From positions 207,704 to 271,703 of the forward strand of contig NZ_QMHP01000004.1 in NCBI RefSeq assembly GCF_003313335.1: a stretch of 64,000 nt of DNA. The letters are read 5' to 3'. Both the position numbers and the translations under genes were made by a program. The first letter of the stretch is position 1. Each line of letters begins with the position of its first letter. The DNA is from Pedobacter zeaxanthinifaciens. Its GTDB lineage: Bacteria > Bacteroidota > Bacteroidia > Sphingobacteriales > Sphingobacteriaceae. The notes under the pieces are model-generated. The model had not been told where the DNA came from. It saw only the letters and a list, made by a program, of their open reading frames with translations, and searched no databases. Shown here piece after piece: positions 1-9,686 of the stretch.

Positions 1-117
1 GCCTTGACTTACACATATAAATTCAGATAATAGATAGAACCATCTAAAGCTTTTCCAGCAATTATATTTTGTCCGGTAGTTTATAGAAATAGCTCAGCAT
101 AAAAAGCATTCTACAAG

Positions 118-175
118 TGGTGCCGACAAGTAAAAAGTTTTACCGAAATTTAAATAGTTTCTTAACTTATAAGCA
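118..175. repeat. copy of one arm of the MITE-like element at 48946-49081
   Basis: The stretch containing GACAAGTAAAAAGTTTTACC, then GAAATTTAAATAG and TTCTTAAC, closely follows the right arm of the inverted-repeat element at 49041-49081, in the same order and spacing. Only this arm was recognised here. The first 192 bases hold no gene I can support. Confidence 0.45.
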
Positions 176-192
176 ATTTTAAACATAATTAG

Positions 193-657
193 ATGACTTC
201 TGTAAAAAAGCTTACAATTTTATTTTTTGTAATGATCTTAACAAGCTGCATTTCTCAAAAAGACGGGCTTCAAAATGTGAATCAAGGGATTAAAGGGACG
301 GTAAAATGGTTGGAAGGAAATATGATGCCATCTCCAGAGGAACCTAACTTAGCAAAGGGAAGAGGGGTAGAACGGCAACTGTTCATTTATGAAGCGGTAA
401 ATTTTAATAAGGTTGAGGGACAAGCTCCTTTATTTAAAAAGATAAACGCTACGCTTGTTAAAAAAGTTAAATCAAACACTGAAGGAATATTTGCTTGCGA
501 ATTGCCTGAAGGTACTTATTCAGTTTTTACCTCGGAGCCAGATGGGCTGTTTTTTGCCAATAGTTTCGATGGAAATGGTTTGATAAATGCGGTGAAGGTG
601 GAGCGCAATAAGGTGTCAGTAATGAGTATTGAAGTTAATTATAAGGCGGCATATTAA
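193..657 (+). CDS. small lipoprotein with carboxypeptidase-regulatory-like fold
   Basis: The 154-residue protein opens with a lipoprotein signal: a basic start, a hydrophobic run and the lipobox LTSC with Cys at residue 19, so it should be lipid-anchored in the envelope. The body resembles the beta-sandwich carboxypeptidase-regulatory-like domain common in Bacteroidota: a GIKGTV opening strand near residue 34, and an ELPEGTYSVF motif near residue 103, where such domains carry their LPAGTYTV-like turn. No catalytic residues are visible. It is a single gene with no clear promoter box or partner. The fold call is from motif resemblance only. Confidence 0.6.
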   Translation: MTSVKKLTILFFVMILTSCISQKDGLQNVNQGIKGTVKWLEGNMMPSPEEPNLAKGRGVERQLFIYEAVNFNKVEGQAPLFKKINATLVKKVKSNTEGIFACELPEGTYSVFTSEPDGLFFANSFDGNGLINAVKVERNKVSVMSIEVNYKAAY

Positions 658-810
658 TTATTGAATAACAGGAGGGTAATATTCTGATTTTTAGAGTTGT
701 AAAAAAGAAATTTTTTAAAATAAAATTCTTTTTTGAGCTAAAAAACACCTATAATTGCATTGGATTAATATTCCGTATAATAAAAATTTTGTTTCAAATA
801 AACATTTACC

Positions 811-1074
811 GTGAGGCGTAGCGTAGCTGAGATAATTTACAGGGCAACTTTTATTTGTGTTTTATCAGTTCTTTTATTTAGTATGCACGTAAATGCAGCA
901 GATACTCCTTGCGACCCTTTCCTACCGCCGCAGCCCGGATGTGAAGGCTACAACCCTGATGATGTGCCGATTGATGGCGGTGCCAGCATTCTTATTGCTG
1001 CGGGTGTTGCTTACGGATTAAAGAAAGCTTACGATAAACGTAATAATTCAAGTAAAGAAAAAGCCAACCAATAG
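811..1074 (+). CDS. 87-residue exported protein with PID-type C-terminal sorting tail
   Basis: It starts at GTG and has an N-terminal signal peptide ending near VNAA (about residue 29), then a short Cys/Pro-rich mature part (DTPCDPFLPPQPGCEG). The C-terminal segment is PIDGG, a small hydrophobic helix, then a basic tail with several Lys and Arg. That three-part layout is the hallmark of the PID-CTERM class of sorting segments described for Bacteroidota small proteins. The sorting enzyme and function are not established here. The two Cys could form a disulfide. It converges on the kinase gene with no bases between the stop codons. The GTG start is chosen because it gives a full signal peptide. 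Confidence 0.55.
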   Translation: MRRSVAEIIYRATFICVLSVLLFSMHVNAADTPCDPFLPPQPGCEGYNPDDVPIDGGASILIAAGVAYGLKKAYDKRNNSSKEKANQ

Positions 1075-1938
1075 TTAGCTAGCTTTTTCTAAAATTCCTT
1101 CTCTTTTCAGGATATACTCAAATATACCTTCAATAGGTTTTTGAAGTGTTTTGCCAATTTTCAAGTTGTTTTCAGCAAATACAGCCCTAAGCTCATCTTG
1201 ATAGTAATAGCTAATAGAGCCTACAAAATTGCACTCCAAGGTTTTATAGTTTTTATAATCTTTTACGTTGGTGTCAATAAATTCTTGGAAACCGTCGTGT
1301 AATGTTTTTTGGATAAATGGATGCTGCCTATTTTTTATCATAAAACGGCTAAAAGTTGCCAAATAAGAATTTGGAAATGGTTTTTGATAGATGTTTTCAA
1401 TCACCATGTCTTTATTCACATCAAAATCCATAGCGAAATTTTCTCGCAAATCGGCAGGCATGGTTTTATGTAGATAGGAAATCAACATTTTTTTACCGAA
1501 ATAAGTTCCTGAACCTTCATCGCCCAAGATGTAACCTAAGCCATGTTTGCCATCAAAAACGTGTTCGCCATCATAGTAGGCAATGTTGGAGCCGGTACCT
1601 AAAATACAGGCCAAGCCTTTTTTATCACCGCAGGTAGCGTAAGCCGAGCCTAGTAAATCGTGATCAACACTAATGAAAGCATTTTTAAAGAAAGACGAAA
1701 GTCCGTTGGATACAATTTCGTGCTTATCTGGGTTTAAACATCCAGCTCCAAAAAAGTAAACTTCTTTTACCTCATTAGCAATTGAAGCAATATCCTTATG
1801 CTTTGAAAGTATTCTTACAATGTCTTGCGCATTCGCAAAATAGGGGTTAATTCCTTGGGTGTTGAACGATAAAGTTTGTTCGGGACTATAGGCCATCCAA
1901 TCGGTTTTGGACGATCCGCTATCTGCAACTAAAATCAT
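1075..1938 (-). CDS. N-acetylglucosamine kinase-like protein (BadF/BadG ATPase family)
   Basis: The 287-residue protein opens with a phosphate-1 ATPase motif (DSGSSKTDW, residues 6-14) and has the second glycine-rich motif GTGSNIAYYDG near residue 115 and GYILGDEGSGTYFGK near 135-149. This is the layout of BadF/BadG/BcrA/BcrD-type sugar kinases, such as mammalian-type NAGK. It probably phosphorylates GlcNAc or a related amino sugar in the cytoplasm, in cell-wall sugar recycling. It is the last gene after the adaptor-RND-TolC set on the same strand, 17 bases after the tolC stop, so it may be co-transcribed although its function is unrelated. Substrate is inferred from family. Confidence 0.82.
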   Translation of the reverse strand: MILVADSGSSKTDWMAYSPEQTLSFNTQGINPYFANAQDIVRILSKHKDIASIANEVKEVYFFGAGCLNPDKHEIVSNGLSSFFKNAFISVDHDLLGSAYATCGDKKGLACILGTGSNIAYYDGEHVFDGKHGLGYILGDEGSGTYFGKKMLISYLHKTMPADLRENFAMDFDVNKDMVIENIYQKPFPNSYLATFSRFMIKNRQHPFIQKTLHDGFQEFIDTNVKDYKNYKTLECNFVGSISYYYQDELRAVFAENNLKIGKTLQKPIEGIFEYILKREGILEKAS

Positions 1939-1955
1939 GCAACTAAAATAAAAAA

Positions 1956-3287
1956 TTATTGCAAATTTAACGTGCCGCTAAGCTGTTTTAAGTAAATTTC
2001 TGCCAATTTTCCCTGATATTTTATTTCTAGGTACCTATTGTTGGCATCAATTGCATTTTTCTGAGCTTCACGTAATTCTAAAGGCGTAATATTTCCTAAT
2101 CTGTATTTTTCTAAGGTGATATCCAGATTTTGATTCGCAATATTTACGTTTCCTTGTTCTAATTTTGCCAATTCTAAAAAAGTGGTATAATCCTGATAAG
2201 CAGTGGTGAGTTGTGCGCTCAAATTTTGCTTTGTTTGGCTTATTTGTAACTCCGCTGAACTAATGTTTATTTTTGCATTTCGTTCATTCTGTCTTTGCAA
2301 AAATCCGTTGAAGATATTAATGCTTGCCGTTAAGCCATAGCTAAAACCACGGGCCCTAAATTGGGTGTTAAATCCCGTTGGCGATTCGCTTTTGTTGAAA
2401 TCGTAGCCACTGTTTATACTTATTTGAGGATACCTATTACCTTGCACTTGTTTCAAGTTCAGTTCGGCAATTTTTTTGTTCAACACGGCACTTTGTAAGT
2501 TTGGGTTTAACTGCTCCAATTGCGATGCTAATGTGGTGTAATTTAGTCCACCATCTATTTCAAAGTAATTTTCAACGGTAAATTTCGTGTTCACGTCTCG
2601 TGCCAACAATTGGTTAAGTGTTACCATGTAGCTGTTAAGTAGGTTTTTTTGCTGCAAATAAGCAGAAGTGTCGGCATTGTAATCTACCTGAGCTGCTAAC
2701 ACATCTAATTTAGAGCCTCTGCCCAGTTTTAATTTATTATCGGCAATGCGTAAACGAAAGGCAGAAATGTCAATAGTGCTATCGGCGGCAATTACTAGCT
2801 GCTGCTGTTTGGCTACATTGTAATAGGCGTTTAGTACGTCGGTTATGGTGTTAAAAATTTGTGCGGTGGCATTTTTTTCGCCCTGAAGTTGTAGCGCCTT
2901 AAGCCTATCGTAATTGGCAAACATGCTAAAGCCATCAAAAACGGTCCAATTTAAACCCACGCCATAAGCCATATTGCTGTTCCTTGCACCATCTATTCGG
3001 CGTTCGGTACCGCTAGCTTGAGTTTGTACTGTGTTTTGTCTACTGCCGCCCGTACTAAAATCAGCGCTAACTAAAGGCAACATACCTGCGTTACCAAGGT
3101 TGGCATTGTTCTTGGCAATGGCAACATCATTTTTCACCAATTTGATGTCGTAGTTGTTTTTTAATGCTAAGCTAATGGCCTCTTGTAGTGTCAATTTCTC
3201 TTGTCCAAAAGCCATTGAAATGGATAGGAAGCAAGAGACCGTTATGGTGAGCGATAAAGTGAGCGTCCTAAAAATATACTTTTTCAT
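1956..3287 (-). CDS. TolC family outer-membrane efflux channel
   Basis: The 443-residue protein has a signal peptide (cleavage likely after SMAFG), then the TolC start LTLQEAISLALKNNYDI, and a second related half ending with ITPLELREAQKNAIDANN, typical of the internally duplicated alpha-barrel channel. It would form the outer-membrane exit duct for the RND pump just upstream. Its ATG lies 8 bases after the pump stop, so adaptor, pump and channel form one operon. Length is normal for the family. Substrate cannot be told from sequence. Confidence 0.92.
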   Translation of the reverse strand: MKKYIFRTLTLSLTITVSCFLSISMAFGQEKLTLQEAISLALKNNYDIKLVKNDVAIAKNNANLGNAGMLPLVSADFSTGGSRQNTVQTQASGTERRIDGARNSNMAYGVGLNWTVFDGFSMFANYDRLKALQLQGEKNATAQIFNTITDVLNAYYNVAKQQQLVIAADSTIDISAFRLRIADNKLKLGRGSKLDVLAAQVDYNADTSAYLQQKNLLNSYMVTLNQLLARDVNTKFTVENYFEIDGGLNYTTLASQLEQLNPNLQSAVLNKKIAELNLKQVQGNRYPQISINSGYDFNKSESPTGFNTQFRARGFSYGLTASINIFNGFLQRQNERNAKINISSAELQISQTKQNLSAQLTTAYQDYTTFLELAKLEQGNVNIANQNLDITLEKYRLGNITPLELREAQKNAIDANNRYLEIKYQGKLAEIYLKQLSGTLNLQ

Positions 3288-3295
3288 TGTTGATG

Positions 3296-6200
3296 TTAGC
3301 TTTTGTTTTTGGATTGTTCTTCATCGGCTGTTGCCGCCGCCAAAGATTGTTTTAGCTCGGTGTTTTCTTTGTGCTCTTTTGACCAAAGCGAGTAAATAGC
3401 AGGAATAACAAATAGCGTAAGGATTAAGGAGAACATTGTTCCACCAATAATTACCGTACCCATGCTCATTCTACTTTTAGCGGCAGCGCCCAAAGCCATG
3501 GCAATAGGCAATGCTCCAATAGCAATGGCCAAACTCGTCATCAAAATTGGACGTAACCTCGAAACGGCAGCTTCTCTGATAGCTTCCTGCACCGTTTTTC
3601 CCTGTTCTTTAAGCTGATTGGCGAATTCAACAATTAAAATACCATTTTTGGTTACCAAACCAATTAACATAATTGTTCCAATTTGGCTGAAGATATTCCA
3701 GCTTTGTCCGCATAACCACAACGATAAAAATGCGCCGGCTACGGCCATTGGCACTGTTAAAATGATGATAATTGGATCTTTGAAGCTTTCAAATTGAGCA
3801 GATAGAATAAGGTACACTAGTAATAAGGCTAGGCCAAACGCAAATAAAGTATTCGATGAACTTTCTTTAAAATCCCTTGATTCACCACTTAAATCAGTGG
3901 TAAAAGTTTCATCCAGCACTTTGGCGGCAATCCTGTCCATGGCATCAATTCCGTCGCCAACACTTTTTCCGGGCGCTAAGCCAGCGGATACCGTTGCCGA
4001 AATAAAACGGTTATTGCGGTACAATTGCGGCGGGCTACTTTCTTCTTTTGTGGTTACCAAATTGTCTAACTGTATCAGTTGATTTTTATCGTTTCTCACG
4101 TAAACAGAGCTCAAATCAAGTGGATCTTTTCTGTTACTTACATCAAATTGGCCAATTACCTGATACTGTTTCCCATTCATGAAGAAATAAGAGAAGCGTT
4201 GTCCGCTTAGGCCTAATTGCAAAGTTTGTGCAATATCAACAATAGAAACACCTAAGTTTTTGGCTTTCTCCCTGTCAATGGTAAGGTTAATTTCTGGCTT
4301 GTTGAATTTCAGGTTTACGTCAGATGTAGTGAAAGTAGGATCTTGTGCTACTTCCTCCATGAATTGTGGCACCTTTTCACGAAGTTTCTCAAAGTTTTGG
4401 GCCTGAATAATGTAGCTGATAGGTAGGCCGCCACCTCTTCGACCAACCGAAATGGTAGGTTGCTGTGTTACAGTTACCTTGCCCTCTGTATATTTTCTTG
4501 TGATTTTGGTAAGCTGGTCTGCAATTTCCTTTTGGCTTCTTTCCCGTTCATCTGGAGCAACTAAGCCCATCCGTACAAAGCCCGAGTTAGTTGAACCTGC
4601 GCCACCAAAACCCGGAGAAGTAATGGTAATGTTCACATTTTTTTCAGGAACGGAATCCTGCACCATTTGGTTAATTTTCATCATGAACCTGTCTGTATAG
4701 GCAAATGACGTGCCCTCAGGTGTGGAAACGCTCATGTTAATGGCACTTCTATCATCATAAGGAGCGGTTTCTTTAGGTAAGATGTTCCAAAATAAATAGA
4801 TTAATCCGGCACAAACCAAAATGATAGGCGCCGCTAACCACCTGCGTTTAAGAAATTTCTCTAAGTTGCTTTGGTAACCATCGTTCAACTTAACAAAGTA
4901 AGGCTCTGTTAATCTGTAAAATTTTGAAGGTTTATGTCCGCCTTTTTTCATTAAATAGGCATTCAACATCGGTGTTAAGGTAAGAGATACAAAAGCTGAT
5001 ATTAAAACCGCTGCGCCTATGGTAACCCCAAACTCCCTAAACAAACGGCCCACAAATCCCTGTAAAAATATTACCGGCAAAAATACCGCTGCCAATGTGA
5101 TAGAGATAGAAATTACGGCGAAGAAGATTTCGTTGGAGCCTTTAATTGCAGCCTCAATTGGTGATAAACCTTCCTCCACTTTTTTAAAGATATTTTCGGT
5201 TACCACAATACCATCATCCACTACCAAACCTGTAGCTAAAACAATGGCCAACAAGGTTAGTACGTTGATGGAAAACCCAAAAATGTACATAATGAAGAAA
5301 GTGGCAACTAACGAAACCGGGATATCAATTAACGGCCTAAATGCAATTCCCCAATCCCTGAAAAACAGATAGATAATGAGAATTACCAATACCAATGAAA
5401 TGAGGATGGTTTCTGCTACCTCCGTTACTGATCTTTTGATGAACTGCGTAGTATCTAACGAAACTTTAAGCTTAATGTCATTCGGCATGTCAGCCTGTAA
5501 CTTATCGAAACGTTTGTAAAACTCGTTGCTAATATCAAGGTAATTGGCTCCTGGTTGAGGTATAATTCCTACTGCAACCATCGGTTTGCCCGACTCACGC
5601 AACACGGTTTCTTCGTTTTCAGAACCAATTTCTGCAATGGCAACATCTTGTAGCTTAACCACGCTGTTGCTATCAGATTTAATGATTAGGTTGTTGAACT
5701 GCTCTGCATTGGTGAGTTTTCCAAGCGTTTTAACGGTAAGTTCCGTAGCTGCTCCGGTTAATTTTCCCGAAGGTAACTCCACGTTTTCTCTATCTAATGC
5801 AGTTACAATATCTTGTGAGGTAAGTCCGTAAGATGCTAGTTTGTTAGGATCAATGCGCACCCGCATGGCATACTTTCGCTGTCCTTGGATTTGTACGCTA
5901 CTTACGCCTGGAATAGTTTGTATTCTATCTGCAATTACGTTTTCTGCAAAATCACTTAAATCGGTTACCCCGCGGCTATCGCTTTGGATAGTCATGGAAA
6001 TAATCGCATCCGAATTGGCATCTGCCTTACTTACGGTCGGCAAGCCGTCAATATCTTTCGGTAAATTCCTAGCTGCCTGCGAAACCTTATCTCGAACATC
6101 GTTGGCTGCCTCATCAATATCTTTACCTAAATTAAATTCGACAGTGATATTGCTTGTACCTTGGTTGCTTGATGAAGTGATATTTCGAATTCCGTCAATA

Positions 6201-6418
6201 GAGTTAATGGATTTCTCCAAAGGTTCTGTGATCTGAGATTCGATGATATCCGAATTGGCACCAGGATAAGAGGTACGAACTGAAATGATGGTTGGATCGA
6301 TAGATGGATATTCCCTAATCCCTAAAAAGTTATAGCCGATAACCCCAAAAAGTATAATAATGAGGTTCATCACGATAGCCAAAACAGGCCTTTTTATACT
6401 GGTGGTTGAAATGCTCAT
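3296..6418 (-). CDS. RND efflux pump, HAE1/AcrB-like inner-membrane transporter
   Basis: At 1040 residues it has the full RND length, with an N-terminal membrane helix, two large periplasmic loops and two blocks of membrane helices. The proton-relay Asp pair is present in TM4 (GLVVDDGIVVTEN) and the matching Lys in TM10 (LIGLVTKNGILIVEF). It exports hydrophobic compounds using the proton gradient, working with the adaptor and TolC on either side. Its ATG overlaps the adaptor stop codon (TAATG arrangement), implying translational coupling. The C-terminal tail is hydrophilic and rich in Lys and Glu. Substrate is unknown. The second RND pump at 21.4 kb is a distant paralogue. Confidence 0.95.
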   Translation of the reverse strand: MSISTTSIKRPVLAIVMNLIIILFGVIGYNFLGIREYPSIDPTIISVRTSYPGANSDIIESQITEPLEKSINSIDGIRNITSSSNQGTSNITVEFNLGKDIDEAANDVRDKVSQAARNLPKDIDGLPTVSKADANSDAIISMTIQSDSRGVTDLSDFAENVIADRIQTIPGVSSVQIQGQRKYAMRVRIDPNKLASYGLTSQDIVTALDRENVELPSGKLTGAATELTVKTLGKLTNAEQFNNLIIKSDSNSVVKLQDVAIAEIGSENEETVLRESGKPMVAVGIIPQPGANYLDISNEFYKRFDKLQADMPNDIKLKVSLDTTQFIKRSVTEVAETILISLVLVILIIYLFFRDWGIAFRPLIDIPVSLVATFFIMYIFGFSINVLTLLAIVLATGLVVDDGIVVTENIFKKVEEGLSPIEAAIKGSNEIFFAVISISITLAAVFLPVIFLQGFVGRLFREFGVTIGAAVLISAFVSLTLTPMLNAYLMKKGGHKPSKFYRLTEPYFVKLNDGYQSNLEKFLKRRWLAAPIILVCAGLIYLFWNILPKETAPYDDRSAINMSVSTPEGTSFAYTDRFMMKINQMVQDSVPEKNVNITITSPGFGGAGSTNSGFVRMGLVAPDERERSQKEIADQLTKITRKYTEGKVTVTQQPTISVGRRGGGLPISYIIQAQNFEKLREKVPQFMEEVAQDPTFTTSDVNLKFNKPEINLTIDREKAKNLGVSIVDIAQTLQLGLSGQRFSYFFMNGKQYQVIGQFDVSNRKDPLDLSSVYVRNDKNQLIQLDNLVTTKEESSPPQLYRNNRFISATVSAGLAPGKSVGDGIDAMDRIAAKVLDETFTTDLSGESRDFKESSSNTLFAFGLALLLVYLILSAQFESFKDPIIIILTVPMAVAGAFLSLWLCGQSWNIFSQIGTIMLIGLVTKNGILIVEFANQLKEQGKTVQEAIREAAVSRLRPILMTSLAIAIGALPIAMALGAAAKSRMSMGTVIIGGTMFSLILTLFVIPAIYSLWSKEHKENTELKQSLAAATADEEQSKNKS

Positions 6419-7500
6419 TATTTCTTTTTAGCTATTTTCACTTTAACTTCAGCATCGGGTTTCAGCGCCATTGCACCGGTGGTCAACACTGTGTCGCCTA
6501 CTTTTAATCCAGATAGCACTAAAATTTGCTCGGCAGTACGTGTACTGGTTTCAACAGGTACCTGTTGTGCTTTTCCGCCTCTAGAAACATACACTACTTT
6601 TCCTTCTAAAACCGGAATTACTGCTTCGGTTGGTATTAAAATGGCATCTTTAATGGTGGTTAATGGCAGTTTTATTTTAGCGAACGATCCCGGTACCAAC
6701 TCGCCATTTGCATTTGGCGCCAAAGCCTTAATTTGTAAGGTGCGGGTTTGTTCGTTAATTCCTGGTTCAATAGCAAACACTTTACCACTGTAGTTTTTAT
6801 TGCTGCCATCAATATTAAATGAAATATTGCTGTTGGTTTTAATTTGCGAAACGTACTTCTCAGGAACTGAAAAAGTAATTTTTACTGGATTTGTACTCAA
6901 TAAGTTGGCAATGGTGGTGTTAGGCGTAAGGTACTCACCAACTGAGATGTTACGCAAGCCAACCTTTCCGCTAAATGGAGCTACAATGGTAGTTTTCGCC
7001 AGTTGTGCCCTTATCAATTGTGCCTGCGATTTTAAGGTTTGAAGTTCGGCTAGTGAAGTATCGTACTCTTCCTGACTGATAGCCCCTTTCTCCAGCAATT
7101 GTTTAGCTCTGTTTTCGTTGGTTGCCGAAAGGTTTTGCTTGGTTAAAGCTTCTTTAAGTTGTGCCTGTATGTCCCTGTCATTGATTTTTACCAATGTGGC
7201 TCCTTTGCTCACGTTACTGCCTTCCTTAAAATATATACCAGTTACCAAACCCGCAACTTCGCTACGTAATGTAACCGCTTCGTTAGCTTCTATACTTCCG
7301 GTTATTTCTAGGTTACTGGCAAAATCGGTTGAGTTAACCACTATACCATCTACATTTAGTGGAGCGCCACCTTTACCCTTTGCACCTTTGCCGCCGCCAC
7401 CGCCTGGCCCTTCAATCTTTTTGTTTTCAGAAATTCGGTGATATACCAAGTAGGCAAGTCCTAATGCCAAAATAAGGTAGAATATATATCTTTTTTTCAT
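6418..7500 (-). CDS. RND periplasmic adaptor (membrane fusion protein)
   Basis: The 360-residue adaptor has an N-terminal membrane anchor (residues 5-22) rather than a lipobox. The lipoyl/biotinyl-like half motifs sit near residues 75-110 (GSIEANEAVTLRSEVAG, then VKINDRDIQAQLKEAL), followed by an alpha-hairpin of about 60 residues and a beta-barrel domain with VGEYLTPNT. It links the inner-membrane pump to TolC. After the anchor there is an unusual GPGGGGGKGAKGKGG stretch (about residues 32-46) that looks like a flexible basic linker. It is the first gene of the operon. A -7-like box on the minus strand is at 7563-7570. Confidence 0.93.
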   Translation of the reverse strand: MKKRYIFYLILALGLAYLVYHRISENKKIEGPGGGGGKGAKGKGGAPLNVDGIVVNSTDFASNLEITGSIEANEAVTLRSEVAGLVTGIYFKEGSNVSKGATLVKINDRDIQAQLKEALTKQNLSATNENRAKQLLEKGAISQEEYDTSLAELQTLKSQAQLIRAQLAKTTIVAPFSGKVGLRNISVGEYLTPNTTIANLLSTNPVKITFSVPEKYVSQIKTNSNISFNIDGSNKNYSGKVFAIEPGINEQTRTLQIKALAPNANGELVPGSFAKIKLPLTTIKDAILIPTEAVIPVLEGKVVYVSRGGKAQQVPVETSTRTAEQILVLSGLKVGDTVLTTGAMALKPDAEVKVKIAKKK

Positions 7501-7562
7501 TGATAATTGGTTGCAATATTTACAGTTTCGCTACGCTTGGAAAACAACCAAGTGTATACAAA

Positions 7563-7570
7563 CAAAAATA
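7563..7570 (-). promoter_or_regulatory. -7 box upstream of the first RND operon
   Basis: The minus strand reads TATTTTTG, a full match to the Bacteroidota -7 consensus TAnnTTTG, about 63 bases before the adaptor ATG. No clear TTG -33 element is seen at the usual spacing, so the call is partial. A small inverted repeat, CTTGG/CCAAG (7536-7552), lies in the predicted leader. Confidence 0.4.
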
Positions 7571-7655
7571 TCTATTTGTTTTTCCATATATAAAGATGTA
7601 CTAACTATGTTACAGCGGTATGAACATAATCATTTACAAAAATTATTTTAAATTA

Positions 7656-7663
7656 TATTTTTG
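7656..7663 (+). promoter_or_regulatory. -7 box upstream of the M61 peptidase
   Basis: TATTTTTG matches TAnnTTTG. The leader to the ATG at 7787 would be about 120 bases and would contain the imperfect inverted repeat at 7681-7773. No convincing -33 box. Confidence 0.35.
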
Positions 7664-7680
7664 TGTCGAGGCCTAAACAT

Positions 7681-7773
7681 TTTACCACAAAGCCACGAAG
7701 TATAAAATAGTTGTATAAATGGGTTCTCCTTTAAAACTGTAGTATACTTTGCGACTTAGGGCCTTGGTGGTAT
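7681..7773. repeat. intergenic imperfect inverted repeat
   Basis: The left arm ACCACAAAGCCACGAAGTAT (7684-7703) pairs imperfectly with TATACTTTGCGACTTAGGGC and the following CTTGGTGGT (to 7773). This is the same style of CAAAG/CTTTG palindrome as the tandem array at 33.4 kb, and it probably belongs to a dispersed repeat family of this genome. Confidence 0.5.
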
Positions 7774-7786
7774 AAACAAAAAATCA

Positions 7787-9610
7787 ATGAAAAAAATACT
7801 AGGAGTAGCATTATTGCTAACGTTAACAATGGCAGCAAAATCGCAAGTAAAAATTGGCTTTGAGGTTTCTTTTAAAGAGCCACAGGCGCATTATGCAGAG
7901 GTGGAAATGAACCTATCGGGTATTGCCGCAAAGGATTATGTAGATTTGAAAATGCCAGTTTGGACACCAGGTTCATATTTGGTAAGAGAGTTTGGTAAGA
8001 ATGTGGAAAGTTTTTCTGCTTCCGCTAATGGCAAACCGGCCAAAGTACAAAAAGTTACCAAAAACACTTGGCGAGTTTACAATGCTAAAGCCGCTGCAAT
8101 TAAAGTAAATTACCGTGTTTATGCATTTGAAATTTCTGTTCGCACTGCATTTATAGATGATTCTCATGCCTTCTTGTCGTCGGCTGGAATTTTCATGTAT
8201 CCAGCGGGCATGCTTAAAACACCAAGTACCGTTAAAATTATTCCTTTTGGTAAATGGGATAAAGTTAGTACTGGTTTAGAACCTGTAGCTGGTCAGAAAT
8301 TTACTTACTATGCTACTGATTTTGACATCTTATTTGATAGTCCAATTGAGGTAGGCAACCAAGATGTATTTGACTTTATGGCTGCTGGCGTTAAGCATGA
8401 AGTTGCCATGTATGGTGGTGGCAATTATGATAAGGAACGCTTAAAGGTTGATATGGCAAAAGTAATTGAGCAAGCTACAGCCATTTTCGGCGAAAATCCG
8501 AATAAGCATTATACCTTTATTGTACATAATTACGAGCAAGGTGGTGGCGGTTTAGAGCATCTTAACTCAACCGTGTTAGGTGCCAGCCGAAATGCCTACG
8601 GTACCGAGAGAGGTTATAAAGGATTCCTTTCATTGGTAGCTCATGAGTATTTTCACTTATGGAACGTAAAGCGTTTGCGCCCAATTGCTTTAGGTCCGTT
8701 TGATTACGATAACGAAAATTATACCACCAACTTGTGGACTGCAGAAGGTTTTACTTCTTATTACGAAAATAAATTGCTGATTAGAGCAGGCGTTACCAAT
8801 CAGAGTACTTTTTTAAATGATATCATTGGTGGCTTGGGAACGGTAATCAATACGCCGGGTTCAAAAGTTCAATCGGCATCTTCTTCAAGTTTTGATGCAT
8901 GGATCATCGGATATCGTCCGAATGAAAACTCTAAAAACAGCTCAATATCCTACTATAGCAAAGGCGAAATTATTGGTTTATTGATGGATTTAGAAATTGC
9001 TAACGCTACAAAGGGCGCAAAAAGTTTAGATGATGTGATGAAGGCCATGTATGAACAAGGAAAGCAACAAAAACGTGGCTATACCGATGCTGAGTTTAAA
9101 GCGATGGTTGAAAAAATCAGTGGCGTTAGCTTTACCAAATTTTGGGCAAAATACATTGATGGAACTGATGATGTAGATTTTGAAAAGTATTTTGCATATG
9201 CAGGCATAAATGCTGCCAGAGAAATTGCATCGCCAAACAAACCTTACACAGGAGCAGCTTTAAAAGTGGAAAGAATGGTTACTGTGAGTGGCGTTGCCAG
9301 AAATTCTCCAGCGTGGGTACAAGGCTTAAATGTAAACGATGATATTTTGGCGATTGACGGTTCTACTATTGTTGATGAGATGAGAAGTGTAAGACTTCCA
9401 AGTCCGGGTTTAACCCTGGAAGCATTGCCTTCTATTGCTAAAAAACAAGTTGGTGATGTAGTAGAAATCACAATTAGAAGAGATGGCTTGGAAAGAAAAA
9501 TTTCTCTTACCTTGAAGGAGAGTCCTAACATTCGAATCAAGGCATCGTATCAAGAAGATGCGACTCCACAACAGATAGCGGTGAGACAAAGGTGGATGGG
9601 TGTAAAATAG
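7787..9610 (+). CDS. M61 family metallopeptidase (glycyl aminopeptidase-like) with PDZ domain
   Basis: The 607-residue protein has a signal peptide ending near AAKSQ. After an N-terminal beta domain comes the zinc site HEYFHLWN (His286, Glu287, His290), with the third ligand probably Glu320 in TAEGFTSYYE. The GGGLEHLNS motif shortly before the zinc site is typical of M61. A PDZ-like domain fills roughly residues 480-590 (GVARNSPAWVQGLNVNDDIL). It should trim peptides in the periplasm. Its length fits the family. It stands alone, ending in a strong terminator shared with the gene opposite. Confidence 0.93.
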   Translation: MKKILGVALLLTLTMAAKSQVKIGFEVSFKEPQAHYAEVEMNLSGIAAKDYVDLKMPVWTPGSYLVREFGKNVESFSASANGKPAKVQKVTKNTWRVYNAKAAAIKVNYRVYAFEISVRTAFIDDSHAFLSSAGIFMYPAGMLKTPSTVKIIPFGKWDKVSTGLEPVAGQKFTYYATDFDILFDSPIEVGNQDVFDFMAAGVKHEVAMYGGGNYDKERLKVDMAKVIEQATAIFGENPNKHYTFIVHNYEQGGGGLEHLNSTVLGASRNAYGTERGYKGFLSLVAHEYFHLWNVKRLRPIALGPFDYDNENYTTNLWTAEGFTSYYENKLLIRAGVTNQSTFLNDIIGGLGTVINTPGSKVQSASSSSFDAWIIGYRPNENSKNSSISYYSKGEIIGLLMDLEIANATKGAKSLDDVMKAMYEQGKQQKRGYTDAEFKAMVEKISGVSFTKFWAKYIDGTDDVDFEKYFAYAGINAAREIASPNKPYTGAALKVERMVTVSGVARNSPAWVQGLNVNDDILAIDGSTIVDEMRSVRLPSPGLTLEALPSIAKKQVGDVVEITIRRDGLERKISLTLKESPNIRIKASYQEDATPQQIAVRQRWMGVK

Positions 9611-9635
9611 ATCCTCAGAAAATTAGAATAATAAA

Positions 9636-9664
9636 AAAAGTCCCGGCACATTGTCGGGACTTTT
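9636..9664. terminator. bidirectional terminator
   Basis: AAAAGTCCCG (9636-9645) pairs perfectly with CGGGACTTTT (9655-9664) around a 9-base loop, flanked by A- and T-runs, between two converging genes. Confidence 0.85.
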
Positions 9665-9686
9665 CTATGTTAGGTAGTAGTGTTTG

